A stretch of DNA of 41,599 nucleotides from positions 1 through 41,599 of the forward strand of contig PLMC01000121.1 in assembly GCA_003141495.1 (NCBI GenBank). Reading direction: 5' to 3'. Source of the stretch: Bacteroidales bacterium. GTDB taxonomy: Bacteria; Bacteroidota; Bacteroidia; Bacteroidales; VadinHA17. Positions within the stretch are counted from its first letter, which is position 1; each line of letters begins with the position of its first letter. The notes beneath the pieces were generated by a model. That model was not told the origin of the DNA and ran no database searches. It saw nothing but the letters and a program-made list of their open reading frames with translations. Shown here piece by piece: positions 16,843 through 25,745 of the stretch. The position numbers and the translations under genes are program-made.

Positions 16843-18945
16843 CTATTTTTCACACTGTGTAATTGCACTTTTGAAAGCTTCGGCAATATTTTTGGCAGTT
16901 TCTACATCGTTTGTCGCGATTTCTACATCGGTTCCCCAAGCTTGTTGAGTCCCGTTTTTATATACTTTCACAAGTTTTTCTTTGTTTTTACAGGTAAGGG
17001 TTACCAGCACATTTTGGCCGCTCACTTTGAAATCGACCATCAGCTTATTCAAATCATTAAGGGTAAATTCATAAATTTCATCTGTTGTTTTACCTTTATC
17101 GTCGCTGCTGGAAACGGTATATGAAACTTTACAGGGATCATTATCGGTTAGTTCTATTTTTTGCTTTACCTCTTTTCCTTCACTTTTCAAGGCGTCAATA
17201 TTTTCCATCACAAACTTCATGGCAGATTGTTTATCACCCCAGGTTCTCTCTTTCGGTTTGCTATTATTGGCGAGATATTTAATGGCTTCAGCGATGTCCT
17301 GAGCTTGCCTGGCATCGAAAGCCATGATTTCTATATCCTCAGCAAATGCTTGTTGCTTATCTTCTTTAAAAACTTTAACGAAAGGCTTTTTGTTACTAAC
17401 TGATGCTTCCACATTCAGATATTTACCCGATGACCCAATTTTTACTGTGCCGGGATCCAGCATATATGCGTAAAATTCAAATGATTGTCCAACCGATATA
17501 CCTTTTACATCAGTTTTGCTATGCACATATTTGATTTTCAGTGGATCTGTAGAAATTGAGCTAAAATCAAGCTTATATATGTCTGATCCTATGGTCTCTC
17601 CTTTAATTGTGTTGCTTAAAAATGTAATTGCGTCACTGAGGGTTTTCCAGGTTGGAGGCTGAGTTTCGGAGCTTTTAATGGCTGCTTTAAAAGCTTCCAC
17701 CATTTCACGGGAAGTTTCCAAATCGGCATTTAAAATGTCGATCTCATTTTGAAAATCCTGAAGTGCATCGTCTTTATAATACTTGATGAACTTTGTTTTA
17801 TTCTTAGACATGGGAACGATGGTTATCTTTTTCCCGTTTACTTTAAAGTTTAAGCTGTTTGCATCGATGTCATTGAGATAAAACTCATACCGTTCTTCAA
17901 CAGGTTTCCCTTTTGAATCGGGCTCGGTATAAGTAAATACCGATTTTGTCCCATTCCCGGGGGTGAAATTAATCTTTTGATTCAGCGTTTTTTTATCTAT
18001 AGTCAGATCTGTGGTGTTTTTCGTAATAAAATCGAGTGATTTCTGTAAGCTGCTAAAATCCGGCATCACAGGTTTACTTTTTTCAATAGCTGTTGAAAAT
18101 GCAGCAATGATATTACGAGCTTGGTCTATATCTTCCGCAATGATTTCAAAAGCATTATCAAAGTTTTGTTGTTCATTATTTTTTGTATATTTAATAAAAT
18201 GGTCATTTCCTTTGGTTTCAACAGAAACGGAAAGTTGCGTCCCACTGATTTTAACCGTTAAGTTTTTCTTATTGATATCCAGGATATTGAATTCATATTT
18301 TTCTTCAGTGGAAACATTTTTCTGATCGGTCTTTTTCATGACAAAACTGGCCAGGTAGTCTTTGCGTTCGCCAAATGAGAATGATTGTTCGACAGTCGTC
18401 GAACCTGAATTTATTTTAGAAATGTGGGTTTTAAGCCAGTTCAGTGCATCAGTATTTGAGTTCCATACTGTTTCGCCGGAGTTAACCAAAGGTATTGCGG
18501 CCTTAAAAAGGTTTGTCAGCTCCTGGGCTGCCTCGGCACTTGATAATAAAATTTCCAAATAATTGGTATAGCTGTCAAGCTTATCCTCCTTAAAGTGCTT
18601 AATGAACTTTTGATTATTATTGATTGAAAGGCTTATAAAAAGCTTTTTCCCGGATGTCTTACGGATAATTGTATTTTTGTCAATGTCAGACACGTAGAAT
18701 TCAAAGCTTTCTTTGGCTGTTTTGCCTTTTTCGTCAACCAATACAGAAACAAAACTTAGCTTTCCTTTATTTGCGTCCAAAATATCGATGGATTGCTTAA
18801 AGGTGGTTTTATCAATCTCAACATCTTGTACCTTATCCTTTATTGAAGCAAGGGATTGGCTCAGCTTATCCTGTGATTTAGCATCAAAAATTGAGACCAC
18901 AGAGAGAACAACTATACAAAAGATTTGAAAAGAATTCGTTTTCAT
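16843..18945 (-). CDS. Secreted protein of five tandem ~136-residue domains, family unknown
   Basis: A 700-residue protein with a signal peptide (ends near DAKSQ, residue 25). The mature part is five copies of one domain. The motif (Y/F)EF-x-x-x-D(I/L) recurs at residues 81, 217, 353, 489 and 625, exactly 136 residues apart each time, although identity between copies looks low. Each unit runs: helix with (A)..FL/WL, strand pair, (Y/F)EF..DID, VKVSGK-type strand, KFIKYYKD-type strand, then a helix ending AA..AI. Copy 4 has a divergent YEF region (FEFYAYMLD). I do not recognise the family. The alternating strand-rich and helix-rich halves suggest one compact alpha/beta domain per unit. Single gene on this strand, ending at the shared terminator. 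Confidence 0.85.
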   Translation of the reverse strand: MKTNSFQIFCIVVLSVVSIFDAKSQDKLSQSLASIKDKVQDVEIDKTTFKQSIDILDANKGKLSFVSVLVDEKGKTAKESFEFYVSDIDKNTIIRKTSGKKLFISLSINNNQKFIKHFKEDKLDSYTNYLEILLSSAEAAQELTNLFKAAIPLVNSGETVWNSNTDALNWLKTHISKINSGSTTVEQSFSFGERKDYLASFVMKKTDQKNVSTEEKYEFNILDINKKNLTVKISGTQLSVSVETKGNDHFIKYTKNNEQQNFDNAFEIIAEDIDQARNIIAAFSTAIEKSKPVMPDFSSLQKSLDFITKNTTDLTIDKKTLNQKINFTPGNGTKSVFTYTEPDSKGKPVEERYEFYLNDIDANSLNFKVNGKKITIVPMSKNKTKFIKYYKDDALQDFQNEIDILNADLETSREMVEAFKAAIKSSETQPPTWKTLSDAITFLSNTIKGETIGSDIYKLDFSSISTDPLKIKYVHSKTDVKGISVGQSFEFYAYMLDPGTVKIGSSGKYLNVEASVSNKKPFVKVFKEDKQQAFAEDIEIMAFDARQAQDIAEAIKYLANNSKPKERTWGDKQSAMKFVMENIDALKSEGKEVKQKIELTDNDPCKVSYTVSSSDDKGKTTDEIYEFTLNDLNKLMVDFKVSGQNVLVTLTCKNKEKLVKVYKNGTQQAWGTDVEIATNDVETAKNIAEAFKSAITQCEK

Positions 18946-19129
18946 AATGTTTCATTTTAAGGTATTGCATAAAGGTACAAAATTTTAGTATACAGCATTT
19001 GCACTTTCATTTCGTAATCAGCTGGCTGAACTGTTTTTGAGCAGCCCGGTTCGTAATCCGGCCTTATTATGATCCGGGATCCAACCTTTTAAAAGAATCT
19101 TCGTTAAAAAATGCATGTTTGAGGAGGAG

Positions 19130-19144
19130 TGCATTAATAATGCA
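19130..19144. promoter_or_regulatory. Palindrome TGCATTAATAATGCA in the 18946-19351 gap
   Basis: A perfect 7-bp inverted repeat around one base, with another ATGCAT about 20 bp upstream (19111-19116). It lies in the 406-bp gap between the divergent five-repeat gene and the PepSY-like gene, about 210 bp from the latter. It could be a regulator-binding site. No exact TAnnTTTG box is near; TAGTTTTT (19323-19330) is the closest match to one. Nothing else is supported in the gap. Confidence 0.25.
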
Positions 19145-19351
19145 TACAAACTGCCAGAAAATGTGTGAATTATGCAACTTATTTTTAAAATTTTGTAACA
19201 CCCTCGTGAGTTAAAAGGTATATCATTGTATCTCAAAAGTTCATTCTCAATTTCTGAAAATGAAGACAACATAATTAATTGAAACTCGAATGAGCAGAAA
19301 GTCAGGCTTAAACAGAATCCTGTAGTTTTTAAACCAAATAAATTTTTATTT

Positions 19352-19669
19352 ATGAAAAAAGTATTATTAGTTCTTGTATTAGTTATGGCAGTTCTGGCAG
19401 TCAATGCACAGGTCACCAAACCAACTGTCACAAAAGAAAAGCCCGTCCGTGCTGCCGTTATGGTAGCTGATCTTCAGAAAACTATAACTGACAATATTGC
19501 CAAAGATTATGTTGGTTATACTATTAAAGAAGCAACAAGCGTTACAGCAAATGGTATTGTTACATATGAAGTCGTTGTTGTCAAAGACACAATGACTGAG
19601 ACACTTGTATATGACAATAATGGAGTATTTGTAAAGAAGCTTCCACCGCCAACTCCAAAGAAAAAATAA
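19352..19669 (+). CDS. Small secreted PepSY-like protein
   Basis: A 105-residue protein with a signal peptide (MKKVLLVLVLVMAVLAVNAQ) and a mature domain VADLQKTITDNIAKDYVGYT, IKEATSV, VTYEVVVVKDTMTETLVYD and GVFVKK. This is the helix followed by three strands of the PepSY-like/BF-type small periplasmic proteins. The tail is Pro/Lys-rich (PPPTPKKK). Members bind or inhibit partner proteins; the partner is unknown here. It is monocistronic, ending at the strong terminator at 19714. Confidence 0.72.
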   Translation: MKKVLLVLVLVMAVLAVNAQVTKPTVTKEKPVRAAVMVADLQKTITDNIAKDYVGYTIKEATSVTANGIVTYEVVVVKDTMTETLVYDNNGVFVKKLPPPTPKKK

Positions 19670-19713
19670 CACATAAAGGGGTTTAGTTTCTTCTTTTAAG
19701 TTTTTTAGTATTT

Positions 19714-19754
19714 ATACCATTCATCTGAATTTATTCTCAGATGGATGGTATTTT
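19714..19754 (+). terminator. Intrinsic terminator of the PepSY-like gene
   Basis: A 15-bp stem (19714-19728 with 19737-19751, one T-G pair) with loop ATTTATTC, followed by TTTTAATATTT. The stem shares the core CATCTGA with the terminator at 16796, suggesting a repeated terminator family in this genome. Confidence 0.8.
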
Positions 19755-19797
19755 AATATTTATATTTAACTATGTGTTGCGAAAAATAATTATCCAA

Positions 19798-20001
19798 ATG
19801 AGGTATAAACCTTCTCGCATAAGAAAGATATATCCTATTGAGTCGCCTTGTAAAAAGACAATGTATAATTCATTTATTGATGCAAAAGAATCAATAGACT
19901 ATCTTCAGGAGAATAAAGGGGTGAAAGACTTGTCGGCATATGAATGTTCCGTGTGTGGATTCTGGCATTTAACAAGCAAATCAAAAGGTTACTTGTCTTA
20001 A
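19798..20001 (+). CDS. Small zinc-ribbon-like protein
   Basis: A 67-residue protein starting at the ATG at 19798; an earlier in-frame ATG at 19741 lies inside the terminator stem and is rejected. The sequence contains SPCKKTMYNSF, a helix (DAKESIDYLQENKG), and YECSVCGFWHLTSK. The C-x-x-C-G-x-W-H-L-T-S ending is a recurring pattern of small proteins in which two Cys, plus the upstream Cys and the His, may bind zinc. Function unknown; it could bind nucleic acid. The FISUMP gene follows after 64 bp in the same direction. Confidence 0.6.
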   Translation: MRYKPSRIRKIYPIESPCKKTMYNSFIDAKESIDYLQENKGVKDLSAYECSVCGFWHLTSKSKGYLS

Positions 20002-20065
20002 CTTACATAATAAAGTCTTTCTAAGCACGTTTAATATCTGATAATCAGCAAATACAGACAACTTA

Positions 20066-20830
20066 ATGAAGACAGCCATGAGAAAAGGGAAAACATATAT
20101 CGCACTAACCGGTGTTTTTGTACTTTTGTTTTCTTATGTAAATATGTCAGCTGATACAGATCTTTCAGGTGAATCAATTTTTGACCAGACAACTTCAAAT
20201 TCTACCCAGACAAAATCAAAATCCACCCAAAAGAGTTCAAAATCTGAACCAGTAAATAAAACCAAAGATGTTGGAACCGTCAGGATAGGTAAACAGACCT
20301 GGGCAATAGCAAACCTGAATGTTACCACCTTTCGTAATGGTGATTCAATTCCTGAGGCAAAAACCAGCAAAGAATGGGTAACAGCTGGCGAGTCAGGGAA
20401 ACCCGCATGGTGTTACTATAATAACGACCCTGCAAATGGTCTGAAATACGGCAAACTATACAATTGGTATGCAGTGAACGACCCCAGAGGATTATCTCCG
20501 GCCGGCTGGACTTTGTCGGGTGCTGATGATTGGGCAATTCTTATTAATTTTTTGGGAGGACAGGGAGCTGCTGGAGGCAAAATGAAAAGCATTAGTGGTT
20601 GGAGTGAGGATAACAATGGAACCAATGAAGCCGGTTTTATAGGATTCCCCGGAGGTTACCGTGTAGAGAATGGGACTTTTTTGAACATTGGCAGTATTGG
20701 TATATGGTGGAGTTCAACTGAAAACAATGCTCATACCGCCATTGACCATTACCTTGCACAGAGTAACAGTGCAGGCAGGAGCAACAGTCCCAAACAACGT
20801 GGGGAAGCAATTCGTTGTATCAGGAAGTAG
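20066..20830 (+). CDS. FISUMP-domain exported protein
   Basis: A 254-residue protein with an N-terminal hydrophobic export segment (about residues 12-28; a second possible start is at 20078). A Ser/Thr/Lys-rich linker (residues 35-70) is followed by the Fibrobacter succinogenes major paralogous domain: TVRIGKQTWAIANLNVTTF, NGDSIPEA, CYYNNDP, YGKLYNWYAV, GWTLSGADDWAIL, GFPGGYR, WWSSTEN, and RCIRK at the end. FISUMP domains are common in surface and secreted Bacteroidota proteins and have a C-type-lectin-like appearance; the ligand is unknown. It is convergent with another FISUMP gene 91 bp away. Confidence 0.88.
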   Translation: MKTAMRKGKTYIALTGVFVLLFSYVNMSADTDLSGESIFDQTTSNSTQTKSKSTQKSSKSEPVNKTKDVGTVRIGKQTWAIANLNVTTFRNGDSIPEAKTSKEWVTAGESGKPAWCYYNNDPANGLKYGKLYNWYAVNDPRGLSPAGWTLSGADDWAILINFLGGQGAAGGKMKSISGWSEDNNGTNEAGFIGFPGGYRVENGTFLNIGSIGIWWSSTENNAHTAIDHYLAQSNSAGRSNSPKQRGEAIRCIRK

Positions 20831-20921
20831 TTAACGCCAGTCTCCTAATCCAAACTCAAAAACAGCCCTGAGAGTACTCGAAGGACGGTCATTTGTTGTC
20901 ACATCAGGTCCTGGATTTTCT

Positions 20922-21953
20922 TTATTTGACCACATTTTGCAGGCAGCGAACAGAAAAGCCATCCTTTTTATCGCTATCACCCCTATCTGCATTGCCAGAA
21001 TCAAAGAATAAGACATGGTAGTAGGCATTTACCGAAGAGATCTCGGCAGAAGACCACCAGTAACCTTGCTTTCTAATGCCGGTGAATGAACCATCCTTAC
21101 TACGGTAACCACCCGGAAGGGCTGTATAACCACTTTCGTTAGTAGCTCCTGTATTTGGACTCTGCCAATGAGTTAATCCGGTTTCTTTTTGTTTATCTCC
21201 AGCATCGCTTTCACCACCTAAATAGGTTGTTAGGGCAGTCCATTCGACGTCGGAGGGTATATGCCAACCCATTGGGCATAGTTTACCTGTGTTTACAGTA
21301 TAAAAGTTGTACAATGCTCCATATGAAACTGAATCATTAGTATACCAGCAGTAGCCGGGCGTGGCTAATCCTATCCATGCTAATACTTCTTTTACCAATG
21401 GAATTGCTGTTCCATCATTGTATTTTGTAGTTTTCAGATTTTCAGCCATCCATGACTGGGTTCCGATTTGAATAGTTTTATAAGTATTACCATCATTATC
21501 TGTAACCGAGCCATATGTCAGATCAGGATTAAAGATGATCCTGTTACCCCCTGTACCTGCAGTAGTAAAAGTCGTATCCTTTCCATATGTCGTTCCATCT
21601 GAGTTTTCTGCTTTTACACGGAAGTGATATATTGTACTTGCTTTTAAACCTGTTACAAAAGCGCTTTCATAGGTGTATGTATTTCCATTTATAGTATCTG
21701 GAGTTGCATTTATGCTCTGTTTGTAAGAAGTAGTCGTATCATAGTCAAAAGTAACAATAGTACTTTGATTGTTGGCAGTTACTCCACCCTCTAGTGTTGC
21801 CCATGTTTGGCTTACATTTACAGCATAGGAAGTTACGACTGTTGTCGCAGAGGAGGGAATAAGCTCTTTACTTTTTTTGCACGAAGGGAGAACCATTAAC
21901 ACACTCAATAGAGCGATTAAGTTCATCAATTGTAAATTAAATTGTTTTCTCAT
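20922..21953 (-). CDS. FISUMP lipoprotein with an N-terminal fibronectin III-like domain
   Basis: A 343-residue lipoprotein: signal peptide with lipobox LPSC (Cys25). Residues about 40-130 form an FnIII-like domain (ATLEGGVTANN, then GLKASTIYHFRVKAEN, GTTYGKDTTFTT) common in Bacteroidota surface lipoproteins. The FISUMP domain follows (about 150-340): TYKTIQIGTQSWMAENLKTT, YCWYTND, YGALYNFYTV, GWHIPSDVEWTAL, YTALPGGYRSKDGSF, YWWSSAE, and SVRCLQ. It is anchored in the outer or inner membrane and probably surface exposed; binding partner unknown. The two FISUMP domains of this pair share the order of motifs but are clearly diverged. Confidence 0.88.
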   Translation of the reverse strand: MRKQFNLQLMNLIALLSVLMVLPSCKKSKELIPSSATTVVTSYAVNVSQTWATLEGGVTANNQSTIVTFDYDTTTSYKQSINATPDTINGNTYTYESAFVTGLKASTIYHFRVKAENSDGTTYGKDTTFTTAGTGGNRIIFNPDLTYGSVTDNDGNTYKTIQIGTQSWMAENLKTTKYNDGTAIPLVKEVLAWIGLATPGYCWYTNDSVSYGALYNFYTVNTGKLCPMGWHIPSDVEWTALTTYLGGESDAGDKQKETGLTHWQSPNTGATNESGYTALPGGYRSKDGSFTGIRKQGYWWSSAEISSVNAYYHVLFFDSGNADRGDSDKKDGFSVRCLQNVVK

Positions 21954-22534
21954 GAAAGTTGCAAATATTAGAAATTATTCATATTCAGGTATTATTAAAT
22001 TTAGTCCTTGTTTAGGTCAGTCAAAGTATAACGATAATTGTTGTAAAGTATATATTTAAGATAAAAGAAATCGATTGTTTCATATCCTGAAATATTAGGA
22101 ATTAACGCATTAAGATGTATATATATTGTAATATCAAATCAAATCAGGAATGGGAAAGCCAGACAACATAGCTATACTTAACTGATCCTGTTATAATTAA
22201 CATATATAGAAAAAAACAAATACTTAACTCTGGTTGGAAAATCCGGTCAACCTCAACCTGCTATTTAATGCCTGTTATCCCCAAAACCTGGCAAGATCAG
22301 CAATTATGCAAAATAAACTTTGATTTTCTCAAAAGACATGGATTGCCCACTATGGGGATTGATGGCTCGTTTGATTTTTTTGAATTTCAACTTTCTTTTC
22401 TCCTAGATTTAATTTAGATTTATTGTGTAATTTTATTACATACTTTGAATTGATTTTACTCAAAGTCATAATATAGCTGCGGTCAAAACAGTCCATTCAA
22501 TTTATAAATTCAAAATAAACATAAAGAGTTAATT
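21954..22534. other. Gene-free 581-bp stretch with a repeat fragment
   Basis: AT-rich, with no credible reading frame. It holds one F2-family fragment (22264-22297: TTTAATGCCTGTTATCCCC, then AAAACCTGGCAAGAT), the only copy on the left side of the window. A CTTTGA...TCAAAG half-palindrome (22443-22465) lies about 70 bp before the GH95 gene. Confidence 0.6.
22264..22297 (+). repeat. F2-family repeat fragment
   Basis: It carries TTTAATGCCTGTTATCCCC followed by AAAACCTGGCAAGAT, matching the F2 copies at 25459, 37693 and 39662. Only the central part is recognisable. Confidence 0.65.
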
Positions 22535-25216
22535 ATGAAGCGCAGAATTTTTCTTAAGACAGGCGCGGCTGCCGGCCTATTTAGTGCTGCAAAGCCGTTC
22601 ACAGTATTCACAACACCCGAAGGAAATCCCCCGAAGCCAGCCAAGTTTCCAGGCCGGGTTTCAGGCCCGGCAGGGGCGACACAGGAGGAGATCCGATCTG
22701 CCGACTATCTTCGTCGCGCACGGGCGGATAAATATTTGCCAGGACCACCGGTATTCGCGGAATCGTATCAGTCGCCTGCTGTAAACATATCGCCAATGTC
22801 TCTTTCGGAAAGGCTCAAGCGTAAAATTGTACCACGACACGGTTTCTGCAGTATTCTTCCCGGCAGTACAGTCAGCGAGGGTCTCACTTCCGGCAATGGA
22901 GCGATGAATATCGAGATGACGTGTGATCCCTTCTCGGAACAGATTCTCTTCCATCATGAAAGTCTGCTTATGCCATGGAAAAGGCCCCTCGAGGCTCCAA
23001 AGGCCGCGGACATATTTCCACAAGTGCGGCAAATGGTAATAGACGGAAAATACAAGGAAGCGATTGAATTTGCTTTCAAGGAAATGGAGAAGGGCCCCAT
23101 AAAGATGAATACATTTGGGCACCCAACAATCCCGGCATTCCTGATGCATCTTGATTTTCCGAAAGCCGCGTCGGTCAAGGACTATCTCCGTACTGTAGAT
23201 TTCGAGAGAAGTGAGGCAAAGATTTATTGGAACGATGAGCGCGGTGAATGGCTTCGCCAGACTTTCACCTCCAGGCCCGACAACGTCGTGGTCCAATTGC
23301 TCACCGCCCCGAAAGGACAGTCGGTGAATGCCCGAATAGCTCTGTCGAATTCCGTGAGAAGAATGCGCCCCAATTCGGCGTTCCAGCAAGGACAGAACCA
23401 GGCAACCAGTAGTGGGGAAAGTGAAATTATGCGTGACTTTAATGAGCAACGATTGATTTACAAGTGCCGTTTGGATCCTTCCACAGACAACAGCGGCTAT
23501 GCCGGGGTGATCCGTGTGGTTCGCAACGGAGGCTCGGCACGTATGGAAGATGGCACTTTGGTCATGGAGAATGCGTCGTCGGTGATGCTGCTAACACGCA
23601 TTGAATGGTTCTCCGATTATAGTGAGGACAAAGTGGAAGCTCTGCGGCTGGCAGTGGAAGGACTCACCCCGGACTATCAGGCAATGTTGGAGAGGCATTG
23701 TAAGGTCCAATCAGAGACCTTCAACCGCGTCACTGTGGATTTCGGAGGCGCCTCTCAGTATGGATTGTCTTCTGAGGAACTTCTCGCGGATCAGAGGTCG
23801 CGGCCGGACTACTCGCCCGCGTTGCTGGAGAAGATATTTGAAATGGGACGTCATTGGTTTATCCTCACCAGCGGTAAATATTGCAGCATGTCGGCCGAGG
23901 TTAATGCCAATATTAATCTGCAAATAGCCCCCGGAGTGATGGGCGATCATCGGGAAGGCATGGATGCATACTTTAATTGGATGGAGAGCTTAGCCCCTGA
24001 CTTCCGGATTAACGCAAAGAACATCTTCGGGATGCGTGGCACACATTATTCCCTCATGCCCGACAAAGGGTTCGGCGTTGCATACCATTACTCCAATGCC
24101 AATAATTCCGGGGAGATATGGCCTCATCCCTACTGGATTTCCGCCGGTGGCTGGTGTGTTCGCCCGTTCTGGGATCACTATCTGGTAACCGGCGACCTGG
24201 AATTCCTCCGCAAGCGCGTGGTGCCAGGTCTGAAAGAATTGGCGCTGTTTTACGAGGATTTCCTGACGGCCATCGATAAGGATGGGAAATACATCTTCGC
24301 TCCATCCTTCTCTCCTGAGAACTGGCCCGCGAACTTGAATACTTCGTGCATGATGTCGATCAACGCTACAATGGATGTCACTGTGTGCAGGGAAGTGCTG
24401 ACCAATTTGATCCAGGCTTCGGATATTCTGGGCATCGAAACCGACAACATACCGAAATGGAAGGCAATGCTGGAGAAGATGCCACCATATATGCTTGAGA
24501 AGGACGGCACCTTGAAGGAATGGGCTTGGCCCACGCTGCAAGAGAATTACAACCAGCGGCATGTCTCTCATCTTTACGGGGCCTGGCCAGGCGACGAAAT
24601 TGATCCGGACCGCACGCCGCAACTTGCCCGGGCCGCGATGATGGCCGACAGGAGGCGCGTGCCGGAGAGGCTGGCGGCTCATGGTCGCTGCCATCGCGCT
24701 TTGGTTGGGGCGAGGCTTAAAGACAGCTTCATGGTGGACACCGAGCTGAGGCAACTGATTGAACAGGGCTACGTTGGCACAACACTCAGATGTTCTCACG
24801 ACCCCTACGCCTTCCCCATGCCGGACGCACAGGGCGGGATTCCCGCAATCATGATGGAAATGCTTGCCTACTCACGTCCCGGTGTGATTGAGCTGCTTCC
24901 CGCACTTCCTCCCTCGCTGGTAAAGGGATCGATTAACGGGATGCTTGCCCGTACCTTCGCGAGGATAGACAAACTGGCCTGGGACATGGAAGCCCGGACC
25001 GTGGATGTAACCATCACCTCGGTGAGAAAGCAGGATATCACATTGATTGCCCGGCATGGAATCGAGGAGATCTCTGCACCTGCCGGAGTTTTGGCGGCTA
25101 TGCCCCAGAAAGGCAAGGCCAACTGCGATCTGCACCTGCCTGAGAAAATGCCGGTGAAAATACATATAAAGCTTGGCTGGCACGAACCGCTGGAATGGGT
25201 TGATCAAATTACCTAA
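22535..25216 (+). CDS. Tat-exported GH95-family glycosidase (alpha-L-fucosidase/galactosidase-like)
   Basis: An 893-residue protein with a twin-arginine signal (KRRIFLKTGAAAG). GH95 features are in order: an N-terminal beta domain (to ~420), then an (alpha/alpha)6 barrel with NANINLQ (Asn459/Asn461, the pair that activates water), SFSPEN (Glu595, general acid), QRHVSHLYGAWPGDEI (from 674), PMPDAQGG (Asp764, catalytic base position) and VIELLPALP near the end. Known members remove alpha-L-fucose or L-galactose by inversion. The DNA is visibly GC-rich (GCC, CGG, CCG codons) over exactly the length of the gene, unlike everything around it, which suggests recent transfer. It is monocistronic with long AT-rich flanks. 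Confidence 0.85.
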   Translation: MKRRIFLKTGAAAGLFSAAKPFTVFTTPEGNPPKPAKFPGRVSGPAGATQEEIRSADYLRRARADKYLPGPPVFAESYQSPAVNISPMSLSERLKRKIVPRHGFCSILPGSTVSEGLTSGNGAMNIEMTCDPFSEQILFHHESLLMPWKRPLEAPKAADIFPQVRQMVIDGKYKEAIEFAFKEMEKGPIKMNTFGHPTIPAFLMHLDFPKAASVKDYLRTVDFERSEAKIYWNDERGEWLRQTFTSRPDNVVVQLLTAPKGQSVNARIALSNSVRRMRPNSAFQQGQNQATSSGESEIMRDFNEQRLIYKCRLDPSTDNSGYAGVIRVVRNGGSARMEDGTLVMENASSVMLLTRIEWFSDYSEDKVEALRLAVEGLTPDYQAMLERHCKVQSETFNRVTVDFGGASQYGLSSEELLADQRSRPDYSPALLEKIFEMGRHWFILTSGKYCSMSAEVNANINLQIAPGVMGDHREGMDAYFNWMESLAPDFRINAKNIFGMRGTHYSLMPDKGFGVAYHYSNANNSGEIWPHPYWISAGGWCVRPFWDHYLVTGDLEFLRKRVVPGLKELALFYEDFLTAIDKDGKYIFAPSFSPENWPANLNTSCMMSINATMDVTVCREVLTNLIQASDILGIETDNIPKWKAMLEKMPPYMLEKDGTLKEWAWPTLQENYNQRHVSHLYGAWPGDEIDPDRTPQLARAAMMADRRRVPERLAAHGRCHRALVGARLKDSFMVDTELRQLIEQGYVGTTLRCSHDPYAFPMPDAQGGIPAIMMEMLAYSRPGVIELLPALPPSLVKGSINGMLARTFARIDKLAWDMEARTVDVTITSVRKQDITLIARHGIEEISAPAGVLAAMPQKGKANCDLHLPEKMPVKIHIKLGWHEPLEWVDQIT

Positions 25217-25277
25217 AAACTTGTGCTATACTGATAGGAAGAAAGATTAGACTACGTGCTAGCGTATATCAAGAAAA

Positions 25278-25299
25278 ATGCCGGCCAAAGAACCGGCAT
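25278..25299 (-). terminator. Hairpin with T-run on the minus strand, next to the 83-nt repeat
   Basis: A perfect 7-bp stem (ATGCCGG 25278-25284 with CCGGCAT 25293-25299), loop CCAAAGAA. On the minus strand it is followed by TTTTTCTT, the form of a Rho-independent terminator. It lies directly after the 83-nt repeat read on the minus strand, so it would end a transcript of that repeat. Confidence 0.55.
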
Positions 25300-25307
25300 C
25301 GTGGTTA

Positions 25308-25390
25308 TCCCGTCAGGTTTCGAACCCGGACGACCGTTAAGAAATTGCCCTGTGGGCAATTTTAGGGAGGAGCGTGACTGCAGGGGTGGC
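25308..25390 (-). repeat. 83-nt repeat, copy 1 (possible structured RNA or tRNA-derived element)
   Basis: All 83 nt are identical to 37542-37624, while the flanks have drifted. On the minus strand it contains CCGGGTTCGAAACCTGA, which looks like a tRNA T-arm (T-loop TTCGAAA, 4 of 5 stem pairs including one G-T), here followed by CGGGATA and ACCA. The rest does not fold as a tRNA: there is no matching 5' acceptor strand and the central stem AAATTGCCC/GGGCAATTT has only a 3-nt loop. The strand is chosen from the T-arm and the adjacent terminator. Confidence 0.7.
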
Positions 25391-25458
25391 CTTCAGATCC
25401 AGAATCATTAATATATATCACAGTTATATCTTAACAAATTGAATATCAATGGTGAGCT

Positions 25459-25535
25459 ATAAAGACAAAATCATTACATTTCCATTATTTATTACCTGTT
25501 ATCCCAAAACCTTGCAAGAAATCTAGCAAGATTTT
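25459..25535 (+). repeat. F2-family repeat
   Basis: Contains AAAGACAAAATCATTACATT, then TTTATTACCTGTTATCCC and two CNTNGCAAGA units. It matches 37693-37770 and 39662-39735. It lies about 70 bp after the 83-nt repeat, as at 37.6 kb. Confidence 0.75.
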
Positions 25536-25616
25536 TATAACAAGTTAAAATCAGAAAGTACTTCTAAAGTGAGATCAGATTATTGTCCAGGCTAAAAGGC
25601 ATTAAGTTATAAGAAA

Positions 25617-25697
25617 CTAAACAACAAGATCATAACTCCGGATTTTTGTTGGCCAATTTATTCAATACAGCTATTGCCAAGACTGCTGGCTTTTCCA
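25617..25697 (+). repeat. F1-family repeat, copy A
   Basis: Carries ACAACAAGATCATAACTCCGG, a diverged GTTGGCCAATTTATTCAAT (25648 on) and CTGGCTTTTCCA (25686-25697). It stands 82 bp to the right of an F2 copy with no gene between them. Confidence 0.6.
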
Positions 25698-25745
25698 CTT
25701 TAAATTGTCTTGCAAAATAAAAATGACTTTGGCTTAAGCAAGATG

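Noticed and set aside
22608-25207. Several long open frames antisense to the GH95 gene
   Set aside because: They are shadow frames made possible by the high GC content. They have no motifs or start context and lie inside a clear GH95 gene.
25308-25390. tRNA gene on the minus strand
   Set aside because: Only the T-arm and 3' end resemble a tRNA. There is no complementary 5' acceptor strand, no D-arm, and the central stem has a 3-nt loop instead of a 7-nt anticodon loop.
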